This document shows, in pieces, positions 42,691-55,053 of a stretch of DNA of 64,000 nucleotides; the first letter of the stretch is position 1; each line of letters starts with the position of its first letter. A model generated the notes under the pieces. The model saw nothing but the letters and a program-made list of their open reading frames with translations. It had not been told where the DNA came from and ran no database searches. The translations under genes and the position numbers were made by a program. Source of the DNA: Pegoplata infirma. Taxonomy: Eukaryota; Arthropoda; Insecta; Diptera; Anthomyiidae. The stretch lies in the NCBI GenBank assembly GCA_963921195.1, contig OY992540.1, positions 63,496,844-63,560,843 on the forward strand, read 5' to 3'.

Positions 42691-43214
42691 GTGAAAACAT
42701 AAAATAACGACATTCATATGAACGCGATATAATCTTTATTAAATTTAAGTCGACACGTGTTTTTGCCCTAGACGATATTATTGTTAGTTCAGAAGTTATC
42801 GAAATTTTCCCAAAGGTCAACATTGTTTCATAAGGGAACAACAAAATTTTTAAACACTGATATGGCCGATAAGCCGATTCATCCCAACCTTAAAATGTTC
42901 TCTTTTAAATATATGTTTTAAGTTTCAGCTATATCGGTTCATAAGAGTTGAGATACTTCCCTTGTAAGAACATTTCATCATATCATTTTTTTTTCCTTTC
43001 CTAATATTTAAGACTTTAATCAAAATGCAATCACAGAAGCAACTAAAACTTTAATCCATATTTTATACTTTTCTTTCTCTTTTTTAATTTTTATATCCCA
43101 ACATGTACAACTTTAATTGCAACATGACAAACACCATCATAAAACTTCAACACCATTAATAATAACAAAAAAAAAATGACAATCTGGTGGCTGGGGAAAA
43201 TACAAAAATTGCAG
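42691..43214. other. 3' end of intron 2
   Basis: AT-rich; 42700-42960 may be a decayed mobile-element body (tatcggttcataagagttga). The T/C tract at 43070-43100 and attgcag at 43208-43214 form the proposed acceptor. Confidence 0.45.
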
Positions 43215-45619
43215 AAACAACACATGAAGCTAAAAAGCAGCAAACAGCATTTGAAAAGGAAAAATCTTTAAGACGCAATAATAAACATTATGGTCATAAA
43301 ACTCATAAAAAGAAATACAAAGATTATCTACGCTATTCGCAGATAATGATGATGACAACTACGACAACAGAAAAACCAATGGAAAATTTAAAAAAATCTA
43401 GCAAAACAGATGAAGCAGGCGATTTAAATGCTTTAAGAGATAAACATTTGGAAAAATTGAAAATGGAAAAAATTAAGTCGATGATACCACAAGCCCCAAT
43501 ATTTCTTATAAAGCCACGAGAAGAAAAAGTCGAACCCAAAGATGAGGTTAAGGTGACAAAAGATGAAGATGCTACAACAAAACCATTTTATGAGGGACAA
43601 ATAAATTATTTTTTGGAAACCGATGATGATGATAGTGAACGGGCAGATGCGGTTAGATTTATAACAAAAGGAGAACGTGTCGATACTAATGATTGGTATA
43701 AAAAACTAAGTCCAGTTTTAAGAAATGGCAATAAAAAGTCCACAAAGCCAACAGAAGAGCCGCGAGGCTTTGCAGCAGTAAGAGCAGGCTATACACCATA
43801 CCATCATTATAAACATTCGAGTGCGCAGCAACAACAACAGCATCATTTGCATCCACAATCTTCACGTAATCATCAATATCATCATCAACATCAACGGACA
43901 CAACATCATCAGCTGCAACAACATCATCACCAGCAACAACATCATCAGTTGGGTAAATCACATTCCCGACATCATGCCTATCAACGTAAAATGATTCCGA
44001 GGAAATTGATAACTTCTACCACACCTTTACCACCACCCTCCCGTAAACATTTAGAAAGTGGGGATGCTTTAAGAGAACTGGGACATCAAATTACTGATCT
44101 TAAAGATTTTGAACGTTATTATGCCAAATGGCCCCATTTAGCACGAGTACAATCTCAGCTACACGAAGAAGAGCTAAGAGAACAACAAGCCGAAAACTAT
44201 CCAGATTATGAATATGATAATGATGATTATTGGGAAGATAATGAGAATCGAGAAGAAGATTTACCACCTTATATACGTAAATATAATAAACGTAATAAAC
44301 AATTGTTGGACTTGTTAGAGGGAACCGTAGCCCCACCACCAAAACCTCAAAAACAGCAACAATTAAGATGGTCTGGTTCTAAATTACAACCTGGACCTAG
44401 AGATTCTAGTGTAGGCAGTATGTCCGTACATATAGATGATGATTATTTAAAAGAGAAAAGGAAACGTTATCATCAACGACAACGTCAAATACATGATTTA
44501 TTTGCCCAACAAAGAACTACGACCACCTCTACGACGACCACCACAACAACACCAGCACCAATACCTTATGCTTATGCTAGAAATACAAATGGCAAACGTA
44601 AAGGCAAGGAAGATAGAGGTGATGATGATGATGATGTCATGAAATTTTCACATAATTCTCAAATTGAAAATCATTTACCTGATGAAGATATAAGTATTTC
44701 ATTGGAAACACAAGAACATGATAATGATTACAATAATCCCAAAACCAGTCATCAGGATAGTAGTGGCAGTAGCAGTAGTAATGGTGGAGTTTCTATTAAT
44801 GATGAAGATGATGATGATGCTTCAAAACAGCAGCAAGAAATTTGGCAAAAGGAAATTGACATAAAATCAGCAAATACCGGAAATTCACAAATGACATGGC
44901 AAATGGAAAAATTAATAACATCATCAACACCACCAGCAGCAACACAACTAGGAGCAATACCAGCAGCAGCAGCAGGAGCAGCAACATCTACAACACAGAA
45001 ATCAGCAATATTTAAATTACCTTCATATCCTTCAATAGCTGGTAGTTTTATGAATAGACCACGATCACGTAGTGCACAATTTGCACCAAGTTCTGGCTCA
45101 GAATATAGAAGAGTTCCCATGCCATATCTTAATAGCAATAACAATCTACAAAACAACAATCAAAACCAGAATCATATGATGAATAACAACTTTATTAATG
45201 CTGGAGGTTTTGTGGCATACAATGGTGGCGGTACAGGCACCAATACTAAATCAATAACTGGTAGATTTGCACAAAATGCAGCAAATGACTATAAACAACA
45301 GCAACAATCATTAGCAGTGACAACAACAATAAAAACACCCTTATCACCCTCCTCCTCCTCCTCCGCGGAAGTAAACTCTAAAATTTTTAATAATAATAAT
45401 CATTTAACACCTGCTCCTTCATCTTCTGTTACTAATTCATTTATCTATCATCGTGTGGTAGATGCTTCTCCCAGACTAGTGGGAGCTGGCCTATTTGCGG
45501 GTGGCCGTAAGCAACGCTTACCATTTGTTGCCATTACCGATAGACGTTTGGAAACTTCAAAAAAATCCTTAACGGATCATCAAAAAGACTTTGAACAAAA
45601 TCACTATCCGTTGCCTTAA
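43215..45619 (+). CDS. Last coding exon of the unrecognised low-complexity protein
   Basis: Open without interruption to the stop TAA at 45617-45619. The acceptor at 43208-43214 leaves two bases that complete the split codon of the previous exon (G + AA). Upstream in-frame sequence to 43166 is also open but has no ATG, which argues for an internal start by splicing. Order of features: Lys-rich start; Thr run; a complex segment around 43440-43740 (LEKLKMEKIKSMIPQAPIFL); His/Gln-rich 43818-43965; a complex segment 44040-44330 containing FERYYAKWPHLARVQSQ and an acidic YDNDDYWEDNE stretch; Thr run 44515-44560; Asp runs; Ala, Ser and Asn runs; and a conserved-looking C-terminus (GGRKQRLPFVAITDRRLE). 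No catalytic motif, no membrane segment, no known domain. Total visible protein 1,309 residues. Confidence 0.9.
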
Positions 45620-46290
45620 ACTTGAGAAACAAAAACCAAAAAAAAAAAAAAAACAATTAAACCGAAAACAATAAATTGAAAAAAATTTTCGAACATTTTT
45701 TGAAAACAAAACAACCAACACAATAATTTTTCGCTTTTTTAATTCTAATTTTTTATAAACAAAATGTAATCAATAATGTAATCAATTCATGGTATGCTGT
45801 GGTATGGTGTTAATTACGTTAATTTTATGTTTTAGTATTTAATTTTTAGTAAAAAAAAGTAAAAAAAAAATGTAAATTAGTAAAAATTATATCATTAACA
45901 ATTGTATTCGTTTGTAAGTAACAATTAAAATTTATGAAAAAAAGAAAAATAATCAATAATCATTATAATGTACACAAAATTATCAATTTAATTTTAGGGC
46001 TTTTTAGTAATGACGATCTATATCAATCTATTAATAATAAAAACAATCTTTCTGTCTCTGTCTGCTTAGGTGTTAATTGAATTTTTTTATGCATAAGTTT
46101 GTATGATAGATTAATAAACAACAATATAAATACTTAAAGACACAGATAATAAAATTATTAAATACTATACATAAATATAAATAGTTTAAAAACAAAATAT
46201 CTAAATTGAGATAATAAAGAAGGTATCAATTTTATAATTAAGTTTACAATAAAAATAAAAAAATACTACTATCAAAATTAAATTATTTAT
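45620..46290 (+). other. 3' UTR with polyadenylation signals
   Basis: A/T-rich sequence after the stop with AATAAA at 45670-45675, 46113-46118 and 46213-46218. Which one is used cannot be told. Confidence 0.6.
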
Positions 46291-46497
46291 TACACAGTCC
46301 GGCAAAAATTAAAAAAGTCTTTCACCACGAACTGGATAATATATGTTTGAAACTTCAGAATAAATGTAGTAAAACTGCATTTACAGTTTTTCATTTCGTG
46401 ATCCTGTTTTCTTTTAAAAGGACTTCTAAGTTTTAAAGGATTAATTTTTATAAAATATTTTTCTAAAATTTGTAATTGTCCTAGAATACTACTAATA

Positions 46498-46840
46498 CAT
46501 GCGCGGGTACAAGGGGGGAAAAAGGGGAAATTTCCCCCCCCCCCAGACCAAATTTAAAAATAAAAAAAGGAAAAAGGAAAGAAAAAGAAGAAAAATCGCA
46601 ATTTTCTAAAAATTTCCCAAAGGAACAAATTTTGAAATCCGAAAATTTTTCATATATAAAAATTTGAAAATTTTTGAAGGAAAAAATCTAAAAAATTTCA
46701 CAGGGAAAATCTGGAAATTTTTAAAGAAAAAATGTGACAAAAACTGAAAATTGCTTGGGAAATAATATCTGTCAATCTAGAAGTTCTTGTTATGAAGTGA
46801 AATTTTCTTTGGGAAAAATTAGTCTTTTCCAATAGGAAAA
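46498..46840 (+). repeat. Satellite leader segment (GCGGGTACAAGGGG type)
   Basis: gcgcgggtacaagggggga, then aaggggaaatttcccccc and an A-rich part. A second copy is at 61690-61990. In both places it lies directly before 35-bp satellite material. Confidence 0.75.
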
Positions 46841-47700
46841 ATGTATCAGAATCTTTCTATAGAAAAAAAATCATCAGAATTAGCGACTTTTTATAGGAAA
46901 AATCTCTCTGAATCTGAGACTTTATTCTAAAATGTCTCAGAATCTAAGAATTTTTTCTAAAATGTCTCAAAATCTGGGACTATTTCTAAAGAAAAACTGT
47001 CTCAGAGGCTGAGACTCTTTTTATAAGAGAACTGTCTCAGAATATGAGTCATTTTCTGTAGTAAAAATATCATAGAATCTTAGACTTTTTCTATAGGCAA
47101 AATGTCTCAGAATCTGAGGCTTTTTCAATAGGAAAAGTGTCTCAGAATCTGAGACTTTTTCTATAGGAAAAATGTCTTAGAATCTGAGACTTTTTCTATA
47201 GGAAAAATGTCTCAGAATCTGAAACTTTTTCTATAGGAAAAATGTCTCAGAGTCTGTGACTTCTTCTATAGGAAAAATGTCTCAGAATCTGAGACTTTTT
47301 CATTAGGAAAAATGTCTTAGAATTTGAGACTTATTCTATAGAAAAAAATGTCTCAGAATCTGAGATATTTTTTATAGGAAAAATGTCTCATAATCTGAGA
47401 CTTTTCCTATAGGAATAGGAATCAATAGATTTAATTGAAAATTTTTAGCCAATAATTTTTTTGTGTGGGAAAATAGTTTTTTGAATCTGAAAATTTTTCT
47501 ATAGGAAAAATTCTCATGCTCTGAGACATTTTTCGTTAAGAAAACGTCTCAGATTTTGAGACATTTTTTTTAGAGAAAAAGCATTTCTTTACGAAAAATG
47601 TTTCAGAGTCTGATATTTTCTATGTAGGAAATTTTTCTTTTTTTAAAAACTCTGTGATTTAGACTTTTTCATACGATAAATGTGTTAGAATCTAAGACTT
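46840..47700 (+). repeat. 35-bp satellite array, block B
   Basis: Forward units (tctataggaaaaatgtctca, gaatctgagac) to about 47430, then decayed and partly reversed units to 47700. Confidence 0.9.
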
Positions 47701-48160
47701 TCGTCTACATAGAAAATGTAAAATTTTATAGCTTTCCCTACACTTTTGTTTCAAAAAACGTATCCCTGTTTTGCTCGTCCCCCCAAACCCAAAGTGACAG
47801 CAAATTAACGAGGAGGATCTCCCCTAACTTTCCTATTTTATTATTTTTCATATCAGGAAAAAGGAGTTAAGTTACGTCCTTTCAAAAATGTATTCTACAA
47901 TATCATTAAAAATAAAAAATGAAAATTATGGGAGATTCTCCTCTTTCATTTTCCATCACCAGTGTCATTCTAGGACAAGTACAAATATTTCAAAAATATT
48001 ACAAAATGTATCCTTTACAACTTTGAAGTCCTTTTAAAAGGAAACAGGATCACAAAATGAAAAACTGTTAATGCAGTTTTACTTCAATTCATCTCTACTT
48101 TCAGATGTATATCATCCGGTTAATGTTTAATATGGGCTGTCAGACGGTGTTACCTAAAAG

Positions 48161-48723
48161 TCAACCTCAAATTCATACCATCTAAAAAAAATATTTTTAC
48201 TTTTAGCAAGGAAACAATCCCAAGCATTGGATTTAACAGGAAATTTACAAAATCTGTATAAAATCCAACCTGGCAGTAACATCATTTAAAACTCGTTATG
48301 ATTTAAAATAGTGTTGCTTGGTTAAAACTGATCAATTCTGTGAATCGGAGTTTTTGTGCAAAAAACTTTTCCTGAACATGCAAATTAAAATTCATTTTTT
48401 TGACTTTAACTTTAACCAAATTTGATACTTTTTAAATCAAAAAATCTACTCCGAAACTGGAACTTGTTTACACAAAAAATTAACCAAAATTTCTGTTTTA
48501 TTTTTCATAATAGTATCTAGATAATACAGGAAAAATTTCATCGACAAAAAAATTTGAATTTCTTTACAAAAATTTCTTCGAACATGTAATTTTTCTCATT
48601 TAATATATGAATCAGTGATTTTTTAAGATTACTATAATTTTTTTTAAAACATTTCTTAGAATTTGTCTATACAAAGAACGTCTCTATCTATGAGAAAAAA
48701 ATATCTGAATCTTAAAAATTTTC
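48161..48723. other. AT-rich sequence with decayed satellite units
   Basis: No gene recognised. Satellite-like words appear from about 48650. Confidence 0.4.
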
Positions 48724-48736
48724 TATACACATCTGT

Positions 48737-49612
48737 ACTTTTTAACGTTGTGCTAGACATCGTTGTGAGAAATGCAACGGCCAACAACAGAGGCATAATG
48801 TGAGGACTTGCCGAGCGTTTGGCCGATCTTGAATATGCCGACGACATATGCCTTCTAACACATACCCACTCCGATATGTTAGAAAGCCTCAAAATGGTAG
48901 AGTCAGAAGCTGCAAAGACAGGTCTCAGAATAAATATTCCTAAGACGAAGGTCATGAATATAAATTACACATGTAACAGGCCATTTTCTATCCAAAACAT
49001 TTAAATCTAGGATGTTAAAATTGTTTTGCTACTTAGGTAGCATCATAACAACGACCGGAGGTTCTTATGATGATGTACTGAATCGCACTATGAAAGCCCG
49101 AAAAGCATTCGGCCTACTCAGCACAGTGTGGAAATCACCAATCATCTCCACCCACACAAAAATCAACATCTTCAATTCATGTGTGAAATCTGTTCTTCTC
49201 CAGGGTGCGAAACGCGGAACATGGCTACCAAAGATGTGAATACCCTGCAAGTCTTCGTCAACAAATGCCTGAGAAGAATATTAAAAATTGTGTGGCCCAA
49301 TAGGATATCGAATGCACAACTCTGGGAACGCACTCATCACAATCAAATACAAATCGAAGTGTTAAGAAGGAAATGGCGCTGGATTGGTCATGCATTGCGA
49401 AGATCTCCAGATGACGTAACCCGTAACGCTGCAACCCACAGGGTAGTAGAAGAAGAGGACGACCAGCACTCACTTGGCTAAGACAGTTAGACTTAGAAGG
49501 CAGGCAAAACCTGGAACGAAATAAAGAACCTTGCACCAAGCAGAAACGAATGGCGCAACTTTGTTGAGGCCCTATGCTCCTTATAGGAACTAAAGGATCC
49601 AATATACATATA
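48737..49612 (+). pseudogene. 5'-truncated non-LTR retrotransposon reverse transcriptase fragment
   Basis: The frame at 48813-49001 contains LEYADDICLL, the reverse transcriptase catalytic YADD box, followed by SEAAKTGLRINIPKTKVM, typical of the region after it. The next frame (49012-49238) has CYLGSIITTTGG and the third (49128-49481) has KCLRRILKIVWPNRISN and KWRWIGHALRRSPDD, the usual C-terminal part of such polymerases. Two frameshifts separate them, so it is dead. It is flanked by 13-bp direct repeats TATACACATCTGT (48724-48736, 49613-49625) and ends in a TA-rich tail. The C-terminal motifs suggest an RTE-like clade, which is uncertain. Confidence 0.85.
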
Positions 49613-49625
49613 TATACACATCTGT

Positions 49626-49919
49626 TACATTTCTCTTAGATGTAATTTTTCTATATAAAAAAATGTCTTAGAATCTGAGAATTCTTCTATACGAAAAATT
49701 TTTAAGAAACAAATATTTTTATATACAAAATATGCCTCAGAATCAGAGAATTTTTCTTATAGAAAAATATCTCAGAATCCCAGAATTCTTCTATACGAAA
49801 AATGTCTCAGAGAATTTTTCTATTCTGAAAAGTTCAAACAATCAAGTCAGTATTTGAAAATTTTTGTATACGACAATTGTTTCAGAATCTAAGAATTTTT
49901 CACTACGAAAAATGTCTAA
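49626..49919 (+). repeat. 35-bp satellite array, block C (left part)
   Basis: Units of the ctatacgaaaaatgtctcag subtype, interrupted at 49920. Confidence 0.85.
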
Positions 49920-51888
49920 GGGCGGATTTTACAGTCAGCACTAAGTGGTGACTTAAGCTAAGAAATTTCTTAAATCCAAAAAACTATTTTATAAAATCTA
50001 CTTAAGTAAAACTTAAGTCATCTATTATCATAACTTAAGTTTTACTTAAGTAATTTATTTTGATTTGACAATTTAAAAAAAAAAAATACAAAACAAAATT
50101 CAATTAATAATAAAAACATACAAAAAAAAAAATCCAACAATTGCTCTTCTTTTCCTTTAAAATCTCCATCCGAAACTCTCAAATTCAAGGTATTACCATC
50201 AAATTTCAAGATATTTCCATCATATCGAAAAAAATAATTAAATAAATAAAAATCTGTAAGGAATTTGAGATTGGCGGAAATGACCCATCAAATGGATAAC
50301 ATCCAATCTTTTTCCTCAAGATGAAAATGTGTCCGTGAAAAGGTTGCTGTTATTTCCAACAAGAATTAAGATTACCGGTTATGTTACCCACTTGATGGAC
50401 CCTATCCAAAGCTTTAACATTTCTCAAACATTATTTTTTTTATGCTAATATCACTCAATTTTATGGAAATACCTTTTATTTAAGAGTGGCGGAGATTTCC
50501 TATCAAATAGGTAACATAATCGTAATCGAAAAAAGTTTTGGTGGAAATAACAGCAACATTTTCATGGAGGCGTTTGTTGGTGTGCAAATCCAAAGTAAAG
50601 CGGGTGGAGTATTTTTTAATGATTCCCTTAGCCGCGTTCTTAAATGTTATGGTTCTAACAATACCCACGGTGAAAGATTTTAAGGGAAAATAACAGCATT
50701 TGTGGGATTTTTCGTTAATTTACATAATTTTTGTTTTGTATATTTTTATTATTTTATTTTTTTGTATTCTTTTTGAATTGTCAAATCAAAATAAATACCT
50801 TGTGTTACCATATTTTTAGCATATCGAGGGCCTATATTCAAAACCCTCTATCTTCCATTTTCACGAAAATGACTTTTTGATGGCAAAATATTCAGTAAAA
50901 CGGCCCTCATCTATGGTGCAAAATTCAGAACAAAAATATTTTTTTTTGCTATTTTATTTGCATTTTTGGTTTTCTCTATCTCTTACACAAATAATTTTTC
51001 TGAATGCAAAACACTCTATCTTCTCAAATAATTAATTTATAAATATTTTTTTTTAATAATTTCATTATGAATTACATGTTTTAATACTAATTTTTGCATG
51101 CTGAACATGAATTTGTCAACAAAATTCTCGAATTAATATTTTGGTCCACTGATGCTTTTTTTTCTCAAAATTCTTGTTTAACTTTTTTAAAAAATATGGC
51201 TCAAAATTTTTATATCTTGTGTACATTATGAAACAAAAATTTTAATCTTAAAAATCGAGATGCTGATCAGCATCTGTGGACCAAAATCGCGTTTTTAATT
51301 TTTGACTATTTTTTACATAACATACTCAACAGTTTGTCATCTTTTAAGATGAATTCGGTAAAAAAATATTTTTTGTCTCAAAAATCCGCACCTGTGGACC
51401 AAAACCGCGACTTCGGAATTCTTTATAAGCCGTTATCATTAATAAATCACGTTAAAAATTTACCGATGTCGTAAATGAAATCATAATAATTCATTATTAT
51501 TAAAATGCAAAACCCTCTATCTGATCATTTTCATTCATATACTTAATATTTTTGAGAAACAAAACCCTCTATCTTTCATAATATCCCCAATAGTGCGAAA
51601 TTTTAAAAACTAATTATATGTGAGATTCAGTAGTTGATTTAAAAAAATATTGTAGAATATCGAATTTTAATTACTCTTACAATACGCGAAATAAACAGTT
51701 TTTTGGCTCTCCTGAAAAGTTGTGTTTTTTAAGATAGAGGGTTTTGAATATAGGCCCTCGATATTTTCTTTTTAACTTAAGTACAAACCGAAAAATCGAA
51801 TTTAACTTAAGTAATAAAAAATACTTAAATAAATCTTAACTAAGATTTTACTTAAGTTAGCACTTAGTTTAGACTGTAAAATCCGCCC
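49920..51888. mobile_element. Harbinger-like inverted-repeat element with a nested element
   Basis: Ends GGGCGGATTTTACAGTC with TAA on both sides (49917-49919, 51889-51891). A 3-bp TWA duplication and a GGG start are typical of PIF/Harbinger. Long arms pair through acttaagt words and ttattttgatttgacaat (50056-50075) with attgtcaaatcaaaataa (50778-50795). A second inverted pair lies at 50280-50410 / 50480-50590 (ggaaataacagcaac). The right arm is split by another element at about 50824-51770. No transposase seen. Confidence 0.75.
50824..51770. mobile_element. Nested TIR element with CGAGGGCCTATATTCAAAAC ends
   Basis: The left end TCGAGGGCCTATATTCAAAA continues into ccctctatctt and is perfectly inverted at the right (aagatagaggg, ttttgaatataggccctcga). 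Flanks are ata / tat, so the target is probably TA or ATAT but ambiguous. The inside repeats accctctatct several times. Confidence 0.75.
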
Positions 51889-53380
51889 TAAGAATCCGAG
51901 AACTTTTCGCTAAGAAAAATGTAGCAGAATCTGAGAATTTTTCAATATAAGAAATGTCTTAGAATCTGAGAATTTTTCAATATGAAAAAGTCTGAAAATC
52001 TAAGAATCTTTCTATACGAAAAAGTCTCGATATCTGAAATTTTTTTCGATACGAATAATGTCTTGGAATCTAAGAAATTTTCTATACAAAAAATGTATTA
52101 GAATCTAAGAATTTTTCTGTACGAAAAAGTCTCAAAATCTGAGAATTTTTCTATACCAAAAATGTGTTAGAATCTAACAATTTTTCAATACTTAAAATGC
52201 CTCAGAATCTGAGAACTTTTCTATTTGACAAATGTCTCAGAATCTAAGAATTTTTCTATGAAAAAAATGTCTCAAAATTTTTGATCCGAAAAATGTCTCA
52301 GAATTTGAAAATTTTTTTATACGAAAAATGTATCAGAATCTGAGAATTTGTCTTAGAATCTTAATATTTTTCTATACGAAAAATGTCCCAGAATCTGAGA
52401 AATTTTCTATACGAAAAATGTCTTCGAATCTGAGAATTATTCTACAAGAAGGAATTTTTATATACGAAAATATCTCAGAATCTAAGAATTTTTCTATACG
52501 AAAAATGGAAAAATGTTTCAGAAAAAAAAGTTTTTCTATACGAAAAATGTCTTAGAATCTGAGAATTTTTCTATATGAAAAATGTCTCAGAATCTGAGAA
52601 CTTTTCTATACGAAAAATGTCTCAGAATCTGAGAATTTTTTATACGAAAAATGTCTCAGAATTTGAAAATTATTTTATACGAAAAATGTCGCAGAATTTG
52701 AGAATTTTTCGATAAGAAAAATATCTCAGAATCTGAGAATTTTTCTTTTACAAAAAACCTTCGAAATCTGAGAATTTTTCTATACGAAAAATGTCTTACA
52801 ATCTAAGAATTTTTCTATACAAAAACGTCTTAGAATCTGAGAATTTTTTTTAATACGAAAAGTGTCTCAGAGTCTGAGAATTTTTCAACACAAAAAATAT
52901 TTTAGAATCTGAGAATTTTTCTATACGAAAAATATCTCAGATTTTGAGAATTTTTCTACAAGAAAATGTCTCAATATCTGAGATATGTTTAATACGAGAA
53001 ACGTCTCAGAATCTTGGATTTTTTTATACGGAAAACGGCTAAGAATCTGAGAATATTTCTATACAAAAAATGTCTGAATATCTGAGAAATTTTCTATGCA
53101 AAAGAATTTTTGTATATGAAAATATTTCAGAATCTGAGAATTTTTTTATGCGAAAAATGTCTCAGAGTCTGGGAATTTTTCTGTACGAAAATTATCTTAG
53201 AATCTGAATTTTTTTTTAACAAAAAATGTCTCATAATTTGAGAATTTTTTTATGCGAAAAATGCCTGAGAATTTAATGGTTTTTCTTTTCGAAAAAATGT
53301 GTCAGAATTTAAGATTTGTTCTTAAGAAAATTGTCTCAGACTCTGAGAATTTACGAAAAATGTCTTAGAATCTGAATCAA
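51889..53380 (+). repeat. 35-bp satellite array, block C (right part)
   Basis: More than 40 units of tctatacgaaaaatgtctca + gaatctgagaat. A subtype distinct from the 25-kb array (tatacg rather than tataag). Confidence 0.95.
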
Positions 53381-53382
53381 TA

Positions 53383-54221
53383 CAAAACAAGACCGACCAT
53401 ATGATACCCTACACCAGTGTTTTCCGGAAAATGGGTCCCAAGTCCAAACATGGACCGATTGTATCTGTCTTTTGTTAGATCTTTATTTAGAGTAAAAAAC
53501 ACACACAGATATATTTTAAGTGGAATTGGTTTATTTTTTTTGTCAATAGAACAATTTAACTGAATATCGGTCGAAATTTTTATATGGGGGACTAAGTCCA
53601 AAAATGGTCCAATTATATTGCGATTTGATAAGGTTGCTAAAGTACACGTTTAGCACCTAAAAATAAATTTTTTATCAAATATTTCCATTTTTATGAATTT
53701 TGAGGGAATTATGTGAATATCGGGAAGGTGGTTTGTATGGGGACTACCAGAAGGACTGACCCGATTCCTTTGAAATTTGGAATGGTGATTTGTGCATACA
53801 AAATTTGATCACTTGCTGAATTTCAAAGCGATATCTATTATAATACGGTTATTAGAGTCATTAAAGCCGAATCCAAAGGGGGCGTTTGTATGGGGGCTAG
53901 GTCTTAACATGGACCGATTTTATCCAATTTCAATAGGCTTCGTCCTTGGGCCAAAAGATGCTTAAGTTTCAAATTTCAGGTCAATTGATTGAAAATTGCG
54001 ACCTGTATCGTGCTTAAACCGATAGATGGACAGACGTACGGACGGACGGACGGACGGACGGACAGACGGACGGACGGACGGACATCGCTAAATCGAATCA
54101 AAAAGTTATTCTGAGTCGATCGGTATACTTGAAGGTAGGTCTAGGACCAATATTTCGGGTAGTTACAAACATCAGCACAAACTCAATATACCCTGTACCA
54201 CAGAGTGGTGTAGGGTATAAA
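53383..54221 (+). mobile_element. mini-me/Helentron-like element, subfamily 4, complete
   Basis: aaaacaagaccgaccatatg, ataccctacaccag, a body with aagtccaaacatggaccg and ggctaggtctt, an ACGG/ACAG run (54028-54082), core catcgctaaatcg, ggtatactt and the end gtggtgtagggtataaaa. Inserted in the 35-bp satellite, which resumes at 54222. No coding frame. Confidence 0.85.
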
Positions 54222-54344
54222 AATGTCTAAGAATCTGAGAACAGTGTTAAAGACATTTTTCATAAAAATTCTCAGAATTCTATACCAAAAATGTACTCGA
54301 AACTGACAAGTTTTCGGTCCAAGAAATATGAACGTTTTTCTACA

Positions 54345-54582
54345 CGAAAAGTTTTACAATTTTGGTACATTCCAAAATGCTTTAATTCGGCTAGTCGATT
54401 TATGTCAATTAGACACCGAAAGATGTCCAATTTCTTACCAATTTCGTTTTCAAAATTTTTTCACAAAAAAATTTCGTTTTCAAAATTTTTTCACAAAAAA
54501 ATTTTTTTTGACATAATCTTTTTTACACTGTGAAGGGTATCCATACATTCGGCGAGGCTGATTTCAATTTTTGTAATTGTTT
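54345..54582 (-). mobile_element. mini-me-like left-end fragment, minus strand
   Basis: Matches 12100-12360 in the same order: ttttggtacattc, aaaatgctttaattcggc, acaccgaaagatg, T/A runs, gaagggtatccatacattcg and a degenerate hairpin ggcgaggctgat. A 30-bp phrase (caaaattttttcacaaaaaa) is tandemly duplicated at 54452-54500. Confidence 0.7.
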
Positions 54583-55053
54583 TTTTTTTTTTTTGTTTAT
54601 TTTTCAAAATCCTAATCTTTGAACGCTGGGCTCCGCTGGTTAATTTAATCCGATTTGCCTCAAACTTGTACTACATAAATTTTTAATGAAATATTTAAAT
54701 ATTTTTAATTAATTTAATATACAAAACTAAAAAACTTTTAAAATTTTTCATTTGCTAAAATAAAAGTTCAAATGTGTTCAAATTTAATCGGTTCAATTTA
54801 ATAGGTCACTGGGCCCTTAACCCGTAACCCAATTCTTTAACAATATTAATATAAAATTAAACTATTAACATGAAAAATGTTAAAATTTAGTCAATTGTTT
54901 AAACTGACACAATATAATTTTATTTAAAAGATTTTTTTGTTTTATCAATAAACATTTAATTTTTAAAATGTTTAAATATTTTCGCTTTAAAATAATAACA
55001 TCATATTTTTTGCTAAAGGTTTCAATAACATAAAGTTGATAAAAACACAGCAG
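54583..55053. other. AT-rich sequence
   Basis: Nothing recognised. Confidence 0.4.

Larger units (their letters stand above)
29405..43214 (+). other. Intron 2 (13.8 kb)
   Basis: Donor gttagt; the proposed acceptor aaaaattgcag ends at 43214, with a weak pyrimidine tract. It carries the inverted 16-bp satellite, two split elements and several mini-me-like fragments, listed separately. Confidence 0.65.
46296..48160. mobile_element. Inverted-repeat element enclosing a satellite block
   Basis: 46360-46492 (gtagtaaaactgcatttaca, tcgtgatcctgttttc, aaaaggacttctaag, gtcctagaatac) is matched in inverse by 47965-48092. Weaker pairing reaches about 46300 and 48155. Between the arms are the leader at 46498 and the 35-bp satellite. 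Exact ends and target duplication are not resolved. Confidence 0.65.

Noticed and set aside
44752..45159. 135-codon antisense frame
   Set aside because: Antisense of the coding exon at 43215-45619; its Leu/Ser/Ala runs mirror the forward repeats.
50486..50683. 65-codon frame inside the Harbinger-like element as a transposase piece
   Set aside because: It overlaps the inverted internal repeat, has an antisense counterpart (50480-50668), and shows no recognisable catalytic or DNA-binding motif.
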